A DNA stretch of 64,000 bases from Codonopsis lanceolata (lineage: Eukaryota; Streptophyta; Magnoliopsida; Asterales; Campanulaceae). A program made the position numbers and the translations under genes. The stretch spans positions 117,565,023-117,629,022 of the forward strand of contig CM028382.1 of assembly GCA_013146195.2 (NCBI GenBank), read 5' to 3'. Below, in pieces: positions 32,551 through 44,300 of the stretch (positions within the stretch are counted from its first letter, which is position 1; each line of letters opens with the position of its first letter). Below the pieces are notes generated by a model. It searched no databases and was not told the DNA's origin. It saw only the letters and a program-made list of their open reading frames with translations.

Positions 32551-34677
32551 TGTAGACACCCCAATTTCGTACCCCTGGTATGTGACATGACATAAAATAT
32601 CAAGACCTGTTAAAACATTAACAAATGTCAAGTTACAGGGTCAAAAGTGCAAAAAGACAAAGTAGGATGCGCAAAAGGATAAACTGCAGGGACCTGGATG
32701 CTCAAAAATACCAATGTTTGGAAATTGGGCGTGGCCACCCATGAAATTGGGCATGGCGCCAAAATAAGGAGGGGGTGGCACCTAAATTGCTTCCCCTGGC
32801 ACTGTTCATGCAATATTTACCGTAAAATGCAACTTTTCCAACGCGAGGTACAACCGGTTGCAGCGCAGAAAAGAAAATGGGCGTGGCTCCCTACAAATTT
32901 GGGCATGGCGCCCAAATTCCTATAGAATGGCGCCCAAAAAGCTTTCCTTCAGCGCACAGTCTTCAAACAGTTGCCGCAAAGTGCAAACTCTTCAGCGCGG
33001 TGTACAGCCATTTGATGCACAGAGAAGGAAAAGAAATTCATTCGATGTCCCTAATTCCTCCTATAAATAGCAGTGCTCGGCTCCTCATTTCACACAGAAT
33101 TCATCCGTAAGGCTTCTCCGCGTTAACGTTACGCTGGAGAATTAGAAGCGGTGTGAGATAGTGAGAGATCACCTCCAAAGCCTCGAAACCCTGCCAAACT
33201 TCCTCCAAACACAAAACCAACCGATAGAAGTGTACCTTAGCCCCCCAGCTAGGTATCTACCCTATTTCCCCGGTCCAAAAATCGTGGAAAGAACAATTGC
33301 TCAACCCGATTTAAAAGGCCAAATCGCCAGTAGTAAGCCGTTACTCTGCCCGATTTCAGCCTACTTCCAGTCAATCAAACAACCAAACACAAACAGTTAC
33401 CCTGCCCCGATCCCGAGGCCGAAAAGTAACTTTCAGAGCAGTCACGCTGCCCAAATTCACACAACACACAACACACAACTTCAACAAAAAAAAAAGACTC
33501 TCTCTCCACGAGGGACAGAGCGAGCACACCCTTTCGTTGTCTGTAAGTTTTACTTTTAAAGTCTTTCATTTCCATGTAATAGTATTATTTCCAGTCCGGC
33601 CCAATGTAGCCATATAAGCAGTTGTGCTGCCCGGATTTAATTAGGAAATAGTACTAAATGTAGCCGTTATTATGACAAAATGTTTTTAGATAGATTTGTA
33701 ATTATTTACTCTATTTATTAATTAAAGTCTTTATTTATACATGTATTATTTCCGGTCCGGTTCAATATCAATATATAAGCAGTTATGCTGCCCGAATTTT
33801 GTTAGGAAATAATACTAAATGTAGCCGTTATAATGGCGAAATATTTCCAAGTATATTTGTAATTGTTTGTAAAAGAGATTGTTGCAAGTCCGTAAATAAT
33901 ATAGATGTAACGGATGTATTTGTAGGCAGTTAATGCTTTATTTATCTGTTTAATAAATATAACAAAAAGCATACTTTAGCCAAAAACCGTTTTGAGACTG
34001 AAAGGGCGAGTTGGGTGTCTAGCATCTTCCCAACTCGTAACTTAGCCTCCGAACCCGTTTTCTTCATCTCTGGTTTTATTTTTTCTGGTTTTGCTTTATT
34101 TTTGCCTTCAAATAAAGATGGCGACTCTAAAAACATTTTGGATCCAGTGGGGCCTCGCAACATCTTTCTTTGCACTTTCACGTTTTCCCCTAAAAAAGGG
34201 AGAATGGGAATGGAAAGGTGATGTATTCCTATGTCCTGGTATCCCCTAAACAAGGGATAACTTGACGTAGAAAACCCAAAGCACTCATAGTGATCTGAAA
34301 TAGGCCATAAGGTTATTTTCATAAAATCCATAGTGGGGGCGCTGCAACATCTTTCTTTGCACTTTCACGTTCTCCCCTAAACAAGGGAGGATGGGAATGG
34401 AAAGGTGATGTTTTCCTATATCCTGGTATCCCCTAAAAAAGGGATAACTTGACATATAAAATCCAAAGCTCCCATATTGGATCAAAAATCCACTAAAGGC
34501 AACCGAGGCGCATTCCAACGTGTTATTTCGACAGCACTCCTCCCGCACTTTTGATTTCGTCCTCCCCTAGACAAGGGAGGGTGGAACGGGAGCAGTGGAT
34601 GTCACCGCATCCGCACGGACGCGCACCCCTATCCAAGGGCGCGCGGGGCGCGGGAGCACGTTTCCCGGGAACCCACA
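32551..34677 (+). mobile_element. Solo LTR of the Tat family
   Basis: It starts TGTAGACACCCC and ends GGGAACCCACA, with a perfect 5-bp duplication ACAGG at 32546-32550 and 34678-34682. It belongs to the same family as the LTRs of the 12817-31576 element but is on the opposite strand and longer (2127 bp). A TATA box (CTCCTATAAATAGC) lies at about 33058-33071. It splits a PMD exon in frame. Open frames inside it are not genes. Confidence 0.92.
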
Positions 34678-35420
34678 ACAGGATAGATAGCTCGACCTCG
34701 GGCTCAGTGCATTTAGTTCCTTGGTAGAATTTGGTAGGGCCGTATAAGGTCACCCTAACATTGAGCCGCTGCCGGATTCTCATGGTGTCGATCATAAATG
34801 ATTCCTTATACATGGACGATCGAGTTAATCGTCAATATGTCCTGTACTCGACATTTCCAGTGGTGCCTCCTGCACCTCCCCTTTGGGTGATCGTTCCAGA
34901 TCTTCGTCCGAACAGGTATCTTTACCTGTCGAAATTTGTCATGCCGCTCTGCGATTATCCAGTCATGAGTTCTTGAGGACGATACTCCATCCTGCCCCTG
35001 CGGTCGCCAGGCATGCATCCGATGCATGTGATAGGCCAGGGTCCTCTCACCCAGCTCTTGGTGCACAGTCGGAGTTCTCTATGCCCGATGATGCTTTCTC
35101 CACCTTCCGATATCATCGAGACGGAAGACTTATAGAACAAGTCTTACCCGATGCGGATATTCCTGAGGAGTACCGTGTCCCTGATCATGCTCGCACGGTA
35201 TATATCATCACTCATTTTTTTTTAATTTATTTTTAGCATCACTCTCTTTTTTTAGCATCATCATTCATTTTTTTTATATCACTCTCTTTTTTTACTGATG
35301 CATTTCTTTTGCTGCCTCAACACCCTTTTTTTTTTCAGGCTAAGGTGTCTACATACAAGAGGCTGCTGCGGGGCTTCGTTAGCATCAACAAACTTTACCA
35401 ACGGTTTATGAATGATTTTT
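34678..35420 (+). pseudogene. Second copy of the PMD gene, part 2
   Basis: The exon broken at 32550 continues here: SGSVHL, then LTLSRCRILMVSIINDSLYM and PPLWVIVPDLRPNRYLYLSK. A stop follows VMSS (about 34974). A last piece at about 35340-35420 (YKRLLRGFVSINKLYQRF) equals the 20518 exon of copy 1. Homology ends near 35420, where copia sequence begins. Confidence 0.7.
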
Positions 35421-37114
35421 CTTGATTTTAAGACCAGTTTGGTTTCAATCAAAGTTTTCCAGTTTTTGAAATTTTCAAACACATCATATTTGTTTCTCAT
35501 TAAAAACAACCAAACCTTCCTTGAAAAATCATCAATGATTGATAAGAAGTAACGACTTCCACCATGAGTGGGTACAGTAGCAGGACCCTACACATCAGCA
35601 TGTATATAATCAAGTGCACGTTTTGAAGAAACATTTTTGGGGTTAGCGGAAGGTGGAAAACTAACACATTTTTGTTTGCTCATTACACAAGTTTCACAAA
35701 AGGGCAAATCAAAAATTTTATATTTTCCAAAAAATCCATTTTTGTTTAAAATTTCAAGACCCTTACTACTCACCTATCCAATCCTTTTATGCCACAAACT
35801 TGTTTTATCTTCTTTAACAAGATTAGCAAAGTTATCATCAAGACAAACATGTATGGCAGAGCAAACATACAAGTTACGGCGTTTTTCAGCCTTAACGACA
35901 ACCAAAGATCCCTTTAGAATTTTCATCATTCCTTTTCCCCACTTGCCTTCTAAACCATCATCTTCTAAAGATGCACACGAAATCAAATTATTACATAAAT
36001 CAGACACATGTCGAATATTTTTCAAGGTAAAAGTGTTTTCAGAATTAAATTTTAAACAAATATCACCAATTTCGGCTATATAACACTTTTTCTCATTGGC
36101 TAAAGAAACAAAACCATTTTCCAAGCTTTTGTAGGAACAAAAGAAGTTTTTAAATGGTGACATGTGATAAGTACATCCAGAGTCAATTAACCATTCATTT
36201 TCACAAACAGACATCGTATGAATAGAATTGACAACACTTTCACATAAATCGGTTACCATAAAAACATCACCACAGCCCTCACTAGCAGAAGCCATATTGC
36301 AATCACTTTGTGGATTCAAATTTTTCTTTTTAGGATTTATGCAATCTTTCCTAAAATGTCCACTTTCACCACAGTTGTAACACTTCCTACCTTTGGTTCT
36401 AGATTTTGACCTAATTTTATTTCTATTCTTATTTCCAGAATTCTGATTATTCCCTTGGTTTTGATTATCATGATTATGCTGATGACCATTATTTATCTCG
36501 AGCGTCCTACCTCTCACCATGTGAACCTCACCGATGTTAGATTTTCCCTTATTAGCTTTCAAATCCAATTCTTTGCCTTTTAGACTAGATATCACCGTAT
36601 CAAGTGTGATCTTATCCCTTCCATACTTAATAGCAGATTTCACGTCAGCATAAGAATCGGGTATAGCATTTAAAAGCACAATTGAAGAGTAATCATCTAT
36701 GTGTTCATCACCGGTTTGTTTTATGTCTTCTACCAATTTGGTAAAAACATCAATATTATCTTCCATGTCTTTGCTAAGATCTAATTTAAAACTGAAAATT
36801 TTTTCTAGGAGATAAATTTTACTTGGCAATGTTTTTCCAAAATAAATTTGTTCCAATTTTTCCCAAAGACTCTTAGCATGAGCATGTTCACCACATTTCC
36901 GAATAACGGATTCAGACAGGTTTAAGATAATCGAGGAGTAGACAGATTCGTCCATTTCATTCATGACATCTTCCAAAGTGTCTTTAGCATATTGTAAAGT
37001 TATGGCTTTGAAAACCTTTTCTTTGATTAAAATACTTTTCATCTTCTTTTGCCACATAGAAAAATCATTTTTCCCATTAAAAGGTTACAAACTATAATTA
37101 GATGAAGAACCCAT
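35421..37114 (-). pseudogene. Copia gag-protease-integrase (partial) polyprotein
   Basis: The likely start is the ATG at 37112-37114 (MGSSSNYSL), followed by a TAA at 37085-37087. The open frame then runs 37057-35774: UBN2-type gag, the CCHC knuckle CYNCGESGHFRKDC near 36375, aspartic protease site WLIDSGCTYHM near 36190, and the pre-integrase motif LWHKRIG. After a TAG the frame continues with the zinc-like CETCVMSK and the integrase start (DYIHADV, a TAG where Trp is usual, then YFLSIIDDFSRKVW). It ends after NWKTLIET at the truncation point. Several stops make it inactive. Confidence 0.88.
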
Positions 37115-37395
37115 TTAGAGAAAACAACACAAAATCAACAAATCAAACCAAATCAGAATATATAAGAAATTGTTTTATTTTATTTTTTTTATCACCAAAA
37201 AAAAAATTCAAGCAATCAAATTCCAACCAAACAGTAGCAATTTAAATAGAGCAACAATCAAACAAATAAATTACGAGAATTTTAAATACAAAAAAAACGT
37301 AATTATTTTGAGATGAAAGAAGTTCACCAAATAAACCTTTTTGGAGTTACCGATTTTGGATCGAAGGAGGTTCTACCGTTTCACAGTACGGAACA

Positions 37396-37410
37396 CGGGC
37401 TATGATACCA
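37396..37410 (-). promoter_or_regulatory. Copia primer-binding site (tRNA-Met type)
   Basis: One base inside the LTR the minus strand reads TGGTATCATAGCCCG, close to the usual copia site TGGTATCAGAGC that pairs with initiator tRNA-Met. Confidence 0.8.
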
Positions 37411-37411
37411 C

Positions 37412-38159
37412 TGTTGTGATTTTATATTACACTGCCCAGAATGAACCCGTACAAAAAACGGAGCTTTTGAATTGAATCAAAATTACAACCTCTTAACAAC
37501 TAGCCTATTAATACAAATAGCTAATTAATTAGTACCACCAATTAAACTCTTAGACCAATAAGTTGTGTTCCTGCAAAACAAATATTAGTCTAGAGTAATT
37601 AAGAGTAATTGGACAAAGGAAAATAAAGGACACGAAGAGTTTTATTATAACGCCGTGACCCAAGCACGACTCGCCTTCATTGACCACGAAGGTCTAGGCT
37701 ATAAACTCTTCGGCTTAGACACCTTTCACCGACCCAAGTCTACCAGTGAGACCACGTTAATACCAACAAGTATTAACCAAGGAGAGAGCCCCAAAACTCA
37801 ATACTACCAACACACTCTCCAATCACAAAGAAGGAGATGGACGGAGAGGATCACCACTGACCCACGGAGAGACGCCTTCGTCACAAAAGAAGAAGAAGAT
37901 GAGGGATGGAGGTTTTTATCTCACAAAAACTCACTGTTTTTGTCTCACACTAAAAGCTGCCGAAGGAGTGGTTTATTTATACCAAGTCAAGATGCCAATC
38001 AAGGAGAAAATCAAGGGACCCAAAAAAGGCAACAGGTAACCGGTTCCCCAAGTCAAGATGATGGGTTGGACGGTCACCAACAAGAGAGGATGGACAGATC
38101 TGGTTTTGGGCTTGCAATAGAAGAAGGCTGCCACACATATGAGCCTCCAAATTCTAACA
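37412..38159 (-). repeat. 5' LTR of the truncated copia element
   Basis: On the minus strand it starts TGTTAGAATTTGG and ends AAATCACAACA, about 748 bp, with a TATA box TATAAATAAAC at 37971-37981. The inner end is well fixed by the primer site; the outer end is inferred from the TGTT...AACA pattern. The 237-codon + frame at 37655-38368 inside it is not a gene. Confidence 0.65.
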
Positions 38160-39824
38160 CTTATTGTAATTCAAACAACTCTAGGATATTATCTATGGTC
38201 CAATCAACCAAAAAACATGAAGACTCATACAAGAAGTCAACCATGCAAGAAAGTCAAACTTGTAACGTTTCAGGATCTTACAGGGTTAAAGCATGTCAAA
38301 CATGTTACCAATTTCGACCAGTTATTTTTTTGCTAAATAAATGTAAGTTTTTTGATGGAAAAGTATGAGTTGAAATTGGTCGACATGTTCTGACCCATCA
38401 CCTATTTTGACCCAATTAATTTTGGGTTATAACGGGTCACGACCAATTTCAACCCATTACCCATTTCGACCAAACTAATATCCGACCCAATCGATCCAAT
38501 CGTCAGTCCTAGACCAAGCACTTGCCCATACCAAACTAAATCCAAAGACGGCCACCGGTGGGCAAGCAACCGGGGGTCATACGTGGACAAACAAAACACA
38601 CCGAACCAAATTCATAACGTAAGAATCATCTACTAAGGTACAGACTTTTGAAGCATCACTAATGCAATTGTGAATTTGATCCTACATAACTGTTGGTAAT
38701 TCACTTACTTAATTATATATGTCATTTTTTATCTCTTTATTCACATTAAATTAAAATTGATTTCTTCAATGCAAATGTGGATTTAATCTTATGTGACATG
38801 CATCCCACCACTAATACTTGACGAAAAAATAAAAAAAAAAGGAAAAGAAAAGAGAACAACCAATAAAAAGAGTTTTAAAAAGAATGATAATGACTACGAT
38901 ATATCCACACCCTCAAGTAAAACGTAAAATATTGACATTATTATCTATAATATGAACAAATTTAATTGTAACATCATATCCACACTCATCATTTATATTT
39001 GTATTGGAGTTTTTTTAAAAATAGTATAAATTGTAAGTAATATATAAATTTTTTTACATCTACATTACCATTGAAGATGTTTTTGCAATCAAATTATTGA
39101 TAGATTTTGTTCTAAATAGATTTTGCTATCAAATTATTGCTGTCTAATTAAGTCAGTTTCCTATGCTTTGAATTCCAAATAGACTGGGCAAGTTTTTTTG
39201 TCTCTCTTCTTTTGGAGGGCCCCATACGATGGTGTGTTTTTGAACCTTACGTAATAATAATTGACGCATTAATATTTATAGCCGCCGGTCACACTTAGCC
39301 TTTATTTTTCAAGATGGTTATGTCCAATTTCAACAATTTTTTATTTAAAAATAATTATCTGTTTTTGTGTAAATATATTAATTTTTTATTTTTCAAATTA
39401 CACTGTTTTAATGTTCGCTTGCAAAACTATAACATGAACGTTAAGATATTAACGTGTAAAAATATGTGATGTTAAAATAACTAAAAAAATCAACTTATAA
39501 GATAGAGTAATTATTATTTTCAAGCAACACGACATTGAAATTAGTTTTAGTTTTCGTATATACTTCATCTATTTTAGTTTAGTTTTGGTTAAATTGATTA
39601 AGTTTGACCAAACATTTATGCAAGTTTCATTGTTTTTACAAAATTGTATAATTTGCAATTCATAAGATTCTTAATATAGTTTGTTACGATTGAAATTTCG
39701 ACATAAAGCATGAATTGTGAGATGATATAGGAGTTATTTATCAATGTTGAATAGTCACTTATTACCAAATAAAAATTACAAATATTCATTTAAAAGATTG
39801 AATCATTTTTTTTTAAAATTAATA
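38160..39824. other. AT-rich intergenic stretch
   Basis: No gene is visible. At 38280-38560 a phrase of the type aatttcgaccca/ggtcgaaattgg occurs several times in both directions, suggesting a small decayed inverted repeat. Confidence 0.35.
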
Positions 39825-40045
39825 TCCCATCCGTTAAATAATCGTCATCTTTGACCAGATACATCATTTAAAAAAAATAATCAATTGTATTATAAATATA
39901 GATGTAATGTGTAGTTTCTTTTAATGTCCTTGTGCATGTGATTATATTAAAGTATGTAAAAAATTAAGCATAAAATGGTAAAAGTTTTTTCCTAAAAAAT
40001 AAAGTTTTGAAAAATAACAAGTATTTTAGAACGAACAAATAAGGA
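39825..40045. mobile_element. Stowaway-like MITE, copy 1
   Basis: About 220 bp, similar to the element at 47313-47535: both share aatgtgt-gtt, gtgat-atattaaagtatgta and agtattttagaa-type right ends. TA lies before the left end (TCCCATCCGTTAAATAATC). Ends are approximate. Confidence 0.5.
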
Positions 40046-40306
40046 AATGAGACAATTATTTATGAGTGAGAGTAGTACCTCTTTAATTAGGACTTGGTGT
40101 ATAAGAATAACGCCTCATCCTAGTGGTTTCAAATCATCTATCTCACCCTTCATCACATTTTATATTTAATTGAATCTCACCCTATCTCTCATTGTGAAAA
40201 GAATACCTAGTAAAATAACAACGAAGGGGTATGACTCAAATTCAATAGAAGTATAGAACATGAGATGTGGTAAAGAGTAAGATCCACGATTTGGATCCCT
40301 TTTAAG

Positions 40307-40854
40307 TAGGTCTGTCAATGGATCAGATCTGTAAAATCTATATCCGATTTGTTAAAAATTATCAGATTTAGATTGGATCAGATTATCTCTCGAATATTTC
40401 AAAGCTCGATCCATATCCTAATTTTTGGATTTATATTTTATTATCCCCTTATTAAAGTAATGAATAAAATTAATATTAAGGTATTTTTGCTAACCAAATG
40501 TCAAATATAATAAAAAAATATTGTTTTCATATTACACTAATATGAATAACAATGTTACTAAAATATTATAGTGAACTGAAAATTTAATATTTATTAGAAA
40601 TAGTAATGATAAATGATGAAAAACTCAGCATAAGTAACTTTTATATTAATAATATTAATATATATATATTTATATATTTATATCGGATCAAATCGGGTTG
40701 TTAATAAATCGAAACACCTAAATTCAAATCCGATTAGTTAAACTTTCAGATTATCAGGTTCAGATCAAAATCGGATAATCAGATTAAAAAATAAAATTCA
40801 TATCATAAAAATAACATCAAATTCAGATCAAAATTCGATCTATTGACATACTTA
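40307..40854. mobile_element. Possible hAT-like TIR element
   Basis: The left end TAGGTCTGTCAATGGATC and the inverted right end TAAGTATGTCAATAGATC match at 14 of 18 positions over 548 bp, and the interior is rich in ggatcagat/atctgatcc phrases. No clear 8-bp target duplication was found, so the call is tentative. Confidence 0.45.
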
Positions 40855-41197
40855 CTTCCGTGACTTCTAGCCTACTATGACATAACTCTAATTAAAAGTT
40901 GGTAAATATTTGTGTAAGACAGTTGTATAAATATTTTCGTGAGATGAATTTTCTTTATCCGACTTACCGTGTTGGGGGTTGAGCTGTGAGATAATGAAGC
41001 TGCGTTTTACAAATTAAGATCGATAAGACGGTATTGCAAGAGAACTGGTCATAAAAGTTAATTTTAAGGGTAAGATTGGAATTGGATATACAAAATAATA
41101 GGAGCGTCCCACGTGTCTTTAATATTTTTCCATCTCCTGCAAAAGCAACACAATACGTCAATACCAATACGCTCCACATTAATTTTTCGAAACCAGG

Positions 41198-41205
41198 GCG
41201 CGAAA
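41198..41205 (-). promoter_or_regulatory. E2F-binding site of FBL17
   Basis: The + strand reads GCGCGAAA, so the minus strand reads TTTCGCGC, a perfect match to the E2F consensus TTTSSCGC. It lies 148 bp upstream of the FBL17 ATG. FBL17 in Arabidopsis is known to be under E2F/RBR control, so the site is likely functional. Confidence 0.7.
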
Positions 41206-41352
41206 AAAGCCCTCCAAACCAAACTCCCGCGCCATTCCGACCAACCCTTTCACCCCTACCCTTTATTTCTTAACAATCTCCATTCTCATTTCTCTCCTCC
41301 CTCTCCCACAAATCACACATTCCTATCTTGTACTCAAACCCAAAACCTCAGA

Positions 41353-44300
41353 ATGGGAACGCGAAACCACCACCAGCCCCACCCCGTCACGCCAGGTGTC
41401 GCCACCCCAATCTCCGACGCCTTCCTTCCCAAACGCGGTAAGCCCCGGGGAAGCTACAACTGCGGCCGCTGTGGCCTTCCCAAAAAAGGCCACTCATGCC
41501 ACCTCCCTTCCACTGGCCCCACCTCCTCCTCCCCTGCCTCCAACGCTGATCTCACTCCCGACGACTCCACCTCCTCCGCAACCTCTTCCTTTCTTTCCCC
41601 TCTCTCCGCCATCCGCCCCCGTAGACCTCCTCCTTCTCGCCAGCCCAACTCCCAACTCCGTCGAGCTCTCTCGTTCGACGATATCGATATCCGTGGTTTG
41701 ACGGATTCCGATGACGAGGAGGACGAGGACGTTTCTCTGGAAATGGATTCGGATATCGGATCTGGGAGGTTTCCAGCTAGTTGTTTGTGGGAGGTGTTGA
41801 GGAGGTTGCCGCCGCCTTCGTTACTGTCGGCGGCGCAGGTTTGTAAGGGGTGGCGGGATACAACGAGGAAGCTTTGGAGGGCGGCTGAAGAGCTGAGACT
41901 TAGGGTCCCGGCCAAGTCTCAGGTTGGATTTGTCGGATCTGTATTGCAGAAGTGCCAAGGACTTGTTAGACTCTCTCTTAGAATGGAAAGGTTAGGGTTT
42001 ATCGAGATCCTTAATCAGATCCAGGATTTGCTCAAACAGTTCAGTTGCCGAACACATTTTCTTAAAAATCAAACTAAATCTTAAGCTAATTGTACTTGAA
42101 GATGACAAATACATGCTAATTAGTGCCCAATTGCTAATTTAGGGCCCCAAAGTGACTAAAATCTTATAATTGGATGTCAATCAAAAGCAAAAGAAATTGA
42201 CCAGACCTGGATATCAATTCTTTGATCAATTTCAAGAATTTTAAATCCGAATTCATATTAAATATGTGAAAGGTTAACTTTAAAATCAGATTGAAAAATT
42301 GTGGTTTATCTGATAATTGTTTATATGTTTTGCAGTGATGTGGATGCAACAATGTTGGCCTGCATTGCATTCTCATGCCCTAATCTAGAATCTCTACAGA
42401 TCTATATGTGTGATCGCTCGATCAATCGACTTACAGGGTACTTCTATTACTTCTTGGTTTTGTTGTTCTTTTTCATTTTCATTTCTCTAATTGTTTAAGG
42501 TTGCACTAGATCTCTAGCATAATATGCAATCTAAGTGTTTTTTCCAATCTCCACCAGCGGGGCCAAACTTATCTATTAAAAAATAAAATAAAATGCAATC
42601 TAAGTGTTTTTTTCTACCAGATGTACTTATCTGGTGTAGTACATAACCAGGAGTACAATGTAATAGGAGTTTATGTTCTGTCAGAATTTTGATATCCTCC
42701 TTGCTTAGTTTGAGAGTGTTCATGATGCAAGACCATATTTTGATTATTGGGTTTGGTTCCTATTGATCTAACCTTGTTCATATGAAATTGGTGTTTGGTG
42801 GAATTATCTTGATTTTAAACTAGTGGTTGAGTTTTTCTGTGCACTGTATGTGTCTCTGATTTAGTTAATTTTCTGTAAATAATGCTAGGATCTACTTCCT
42901 TTTGTTTATCAGCCAACTTTGGTTCAACATAGTTTCATGTAATCTAATGATGCATGGTATACTGAGGATATCATCTGTTTTGATGCTCTACATGGTAGTT
43001 TTTTTTTGGCTTTTATGGTTGGGGTGATCCTGGGTTCTTTCTCTGGATATTTTCATTTAGAGGTAGTGTCCTACTTGAAATCATTCTATGTAGTTCATCC
43101 CTGAGCCACTTCACTATCATATAATATGTTTGTTGTATGCTGAGAATTTCATCTGCCTAATATTTGGACCCCTTATATATTAATACTTCAGGGATGAACT
43201 GGGTCGATTTGTTGCTGATAAACGTTGTCTCACAAGTCTCAAGATGGAAGGATGTTCAAACCTAGGTGGTTTCATCCTTTGCTCGTCTAGTCTCTCCACA
43301 CTTTGGCTTTCAGATCTTCACTCACTCTCTAAAATGGTGATTGTTTTTGAGTTTTGTTCCCAGCTCTTTAAGATATAATGTTTGTGTCTATAACATGACT
43401 TTTTCATCCTCTACTTATTTTATTTATAGATCTCTGGTTTATTATCCTTCCCTATCTGTACAGGTTTTCAATTGCCCCAATTTGAAGGAGATATCCATTG
43501 ATTTTTCCCATCAAGAGAATGATAGTACTGATCTTACAGCTATGGTGGATGGCCTGGGAAGAAGCTGTCCAAGGTTACACAATATCCACATTGCTTCACT
43601 TCGACTTTCTCATTCTTCTGTGCTTTCTCTTGCGGCTGCTAATTTAAGGTTAGTTTAGTTCATGTTTATGTGCATATTATACACTATTCTTGTTGATATA
43701 TGCAATAATAAATCCATTTAGCATTTTGTAATTATTTCTCAGTTGACTAGCAAATGATGATTGTTGATCTCATAATATTGCTATTGTCTTTTTTTAGGGG
43801 CTTGCGGATGCTTTCTCTTGTTTTAGGATCAGAAATTACTGATGCATCTGTTGCAGCAATTGCTTCAAGCTACTCAAACTTAGAATTGCTTGATCTCAGT
43901 GGGTATGCTTAGTTATTCTCAAGTGTATGGATTATATTTTGTTAATGGATGCTCTCTATATTTGCAGCATTTACTTCTCAAGAATGTGGATTCATGCTAA
44001 CTCCTGATTACAGGTCTAGCATAAGTGACAGTGGAATTGGAATGATCTGCAATGTATTCCCTGAGACGCTATCAAGACTCCTTCTTGCTCTCTGTCCTAA
44101 TATCACTTCAAGTAATTTCTACAACTCTAATCAAAATTTACTGCAATTTCTATGTGTCACTTGCCTTTTGGCTTCTCAGTAATAGTTTATCATGTTATAT
44201 TTTCTGATAGGTGGTATCCAATTTGCCACAGCCCAATTGCCTCTCCTAGAACTCATGGACTGTGGAATGACTATATGTGATTCCAATTCACCAAACCCAA

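Larger units (their letters stand above)
35421..38159 (-). mobile_element. Truncated Ty1/copia retrotransposon
   Basis: The 5' part of a copia element lies on the minus strand: LTR 37412-38159, a methionine-tRNA type primer site, gag, protease and the first part of integrase. It stops near 35420 inside the integrase core, joined directly to PMD sequence. Reverse transcriptase, RNase H and the 3' LTR are missing. Confidence 0.88.

Noticed and set aside
33161..33559. 132-codon plus-strand frame
   Set aside because: It lies wholly in the solo Tat LTR, downstream of its TATA box, with no domain; likely transcribed leader, not a gene.
37655..38368. 237-codon plus-strand frame
   Set aside because: It lies in the copia LTR, runs past its end, and shows no domain.
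41113..41352. Upstream extension of the FBL17 frame to an ATG at 41113
   Set aside because: The extra 80 residues have no match to FBL17 and cover the E2F promoter zone; the ATG at 41353 fits the family start.
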